Shown here piece after piece: positions 40,418 through 41,705 of a stretch of DNA of 41,705 nt; position 1 is the first letter of the stretch, and each line of letters begins with the position of its first letter. The stretch lies in NCBI RefSeq assembly GCF_020164475.1, contig NZ_JAIQWX010000044.1, positions 1 to 41,705 on the forward strand. The letters run 5' to 3'. Source of the stretch: Pseudomonas sp. REP124. Its GTDB lineage: Bacteria > Pseudomonadota > Gammaproteobacteria > Pseudomonadales > Pseudomonadaceae. A program made the translations under genes and the position numbers. A model generated the notes under the pieces. That model did no database searches and had not been told where the DNA came from. It saw nothing but the letters and a program-made list of their open reading frames with translations.

Positions 40418-41596
40418 ATGTCCTTCCCTGCTCCACTGCGTCTATGCCCTTTGTATCTCGCTCTACTCTGCACCTTTGCCGCCCCGGCCATGGCCGTCCA
40501 GGTCACCGACAACCTCGATCTGGGTGGTGCCATTCGCGCACGCTGGGATTACGACCCGGATCGCGACATTCAGAACTTTGGCCTGGACACCGTGTACCTC
40601 AGCGCCAAATACAACTCCGACACCTGGATCGGTGAAGCCCAGTACCGTTTTTACGGTCGCTCCTATCCCTATCGCTACACGAAAAATTACGGCGACATCC
40701 AGTTCGCAAAGCTGGCGTGGCTGGGTTACAAGTTCAACCCCGACCAGCAGGTACAAGTGGGCCTGAACAACGTGCCATTCGGTCTGCAGCCGTACTTCGG
40801 CAGCACCTTTTACGAAACTCTGGGCAACGTCATTGGCCTTGAAGATGTGCAACAGGTCGGCGCCAAGTACATCCAGCAAAGTGGCGACTGGAACATTCAA
40901 GCCGGCTATTACCTGCGCCCGGCCTGGCAAGGCAAGGGCACCAGCAACGGCGTGACCTTTTCCAGTGTGGTGTCGGAAGCCGACAGCTATGTGACCGACG
41001 GTAGCGATAACCAGGAACGCAACACCCTGGCCCTGCGCGTCGCCAAAGCGCTGGACCTGGGGCCATGGAAATCCGAAGTCGGCGTGTCCGCCCTGACCTC
41101 GACCCTGGAAAACCGCGATACCAACGACGACGGCCGACGCAATGTGGTGGGCGTGCACTACTTGGGCAAGAACGGACCGTGGGGCGTGCAGTTGCAGGCA
41201 GCGCGCCAGCAAATGTCACCGCGCAACCCCGGCACCGACGAAGTGGTGACCTTCGGCGGTTATGACGGCACCTACAACGTCGCCAGTCGCGGTAACCTGT
41301 ACGTCGCGGACCTGAGTTATGACTTGGCCGGTAAATACCTGTTCGACCAGATCAGCGGAGCGAAGCTGTACGCCAACTACAGCGCATTCGACAAATCGGC
41401 CAAGGGCTCTGAGACCTCTGAACGATTGATCCTCGGTTCGTCGTTCGCTCTGAGCAAACTGTGGGTGGCCACCGAATGGCTGATCGGCAGGAACGATCCG
41501 TACATTGGCGGCAGCAGCTACACCCAGAGCCTGGCGGCTGGCGGGACGGATCACTGGGAGAGTCAGGTGTATGTGAACCTCGGGTACTACTTCTAA
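40418..41596 (+). CDS. Outer-membrane porin (phosphate/carbohydrate-porin-like beta-barrel)
   Basis: This 392-residue protein has a signal peptide ending at AMA (about residue 26) and then an alternating aromatic pattern typical of a beta-barrel: GGAIRARWDYDPDRDIQNFG, WIGEAQYRFYGRSYPY and AKLAWLGYKFNPDQQVQVGL, with the terminal strand VYVNLGYYF ending in Phe as needed for BAM insertion. It resembles porins that accompany uptake operons for phosphate, sugars or aromatics. It lies divergent from the GcvA-like regulator and probably lets the substrate of the neighbouring operon through the outer membrane. A repeat follows the stop. Confidence 0.88.
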   Translation: MSFPAPLRLCPLYLALLCTFAAPAMAVQVTDNLDLGGAIRARWDYDPDRDIQNFGLDTVYLSAKYNSDTWIGEAQYRFYGRSYPYRYTKNYGDIQFAKLAWLGYKFNPDQQVQVGLNNVPFGLQPYFGSTFYETLGNVIGLEDVQQVGAKYIQQSGDWNIQAGYYLRPAWQGKGTSNGVTFSSVVSEADSYVTDGSDNQERNTLALRVAKALDLGPWKSEVGVSALTSTLENRDTNDDGRRNVVGVHYLGKNGPWGVQLQAARQQMSPRNPGTDEVVTFGGYDGTYNVASRGNLYVADLSYDLAGKYLFDQISGAKLYANYSAFDKSAKGSETSERLILGSSFALSKLWVATEWLIGRNDPYIGGSSYTQSLAAGGTDHWESQVYVNLGYYF

Positions 41597-41607
41597 CCGA
41601 CACTCCC

Positions 41608-41678
41608 CTGTAGGAGCTGTCGAGTGCAACGAGGCTGCGATCTTTTAAAGACAACATAGCCTTAGCAGTTCCTACAGG
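41608..41678. repeat. Palindromic repeat, GAGGCTGCGATCTTTT family
   Basis: CTGTAGGAGCTGTCGAGTG and GAGGCTGCGATCTTTT are followed by AGTTCCTACAGG. It shares the CTGCGATCTTTT arm with the terminator at 5071-5132 and may help terminate the porin transcript. Confidence 0.65.
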
Positions 41679-41705
41679 TCAGCGGTGTTTTTGAGGACGT
41701 CTTCG

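Noticed and set aside
1..41705. Prophage, insertion sequence or integrative element
   Set aside because: No integrase, transposase, phage structural gene or target-site duplication was found; the gene content is catabolic throughout.
1..41705. tRNA, rRNA or tmRNA genes
   Set aside because: No cloverleaf or conserved rRNA segment was recognised on either strand.

Overview
The window reads as a chromosomal segment of a fluorescent-group Pseudomonas. The signs are high GC with strong third-position bias, small families typical of that genus (DUF2388-, DUF2789- and DUF6124-like proteins), Pseudomonas-style catabolic regulators, and about twenty REP/REPIN palindromes with a GTGGGAGCGAGC or GTAGGAGCGAGC head between genes. 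I see no rRNA, tRNA, CRISPR array, transposase or prophage. This is accessory metabolic DNA, dominated by transporter-enzyme-regulator modules.

Layout. 0-8 kb holds general genes: a betaine/choline-type ABC binding protein, a translationally coupled pair of unknown proteins, small Pseudomonas proteins, a chemoreceptor whose extra domain lies C-terminal to its signalling region, a DksA paralogue with only two zinc-site cysteines, a glutathione S-transferase, and a membrane protein followed by a 24-residue single-helix protein. 8-11.5 kb holds an OmpR-type two-component system and an SDR plus SRPBCC pair. 11.9-15.7 kb is a D-lactate/glycolate-type FAD dehydrogenase, a LysR regulator and an MFS importer. 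15.7-16.5 kb is a structured non-coding region leading into a DUF6124-like gene. 16.7-20.8 kb holds a LysR gene overlapping a DinB-like gene, then an MFS carrier coupled to an L-2-hydroxyglutarate-oxidase-like flavoenzyme.

21-28 kb is a possible catabolic island: an SDR-fold protein that has lost its catalytic Tyr and Lys, an iron alcohol dehydrogenase, a NIPSNAP protein, a cytoplasmic cyclase-family hydrolase, a LysR regulator, a secreted second cyclase-family protein and a GlxA-type regulator. 28-33 kb holds a DUF2388 protein, a serine/threonine dehydratase-like enzyme, an SDR divergent from another GlxA-type regulator, a HAD sugar phosphatase and a single-domain response regulator.

33-41.6 kb looks like a dissimilation module for a sugar acid, polyol or related compound: GMC oxidoreductase, enolase-superfamily dehydratase, MFS carrier, AldA-like aldehyde dehydrogenase, GcvA-type LysR regulator and outer-membrane porin. 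An exact 13-bp motif in the same orientation and at nearly the same distance upstream of the aldehyde dehydrogenase and the porin ties the module together.

Points that stand out: five genes take their stop codon from the outer edge of a REP element, including two convergent genes that share one REPIN; a multi-hairpin leader with a possible sequestered ribosome-binding site precedes the DUF6124-like gene; Hfq/Crc-type CA motifs recur at catabolic genes; and several enzymes lack canonical active-site residues (SDR, second cyclase, enolase-superfamily protein). Functions are assigned by reading the sequence only; no database search was run.
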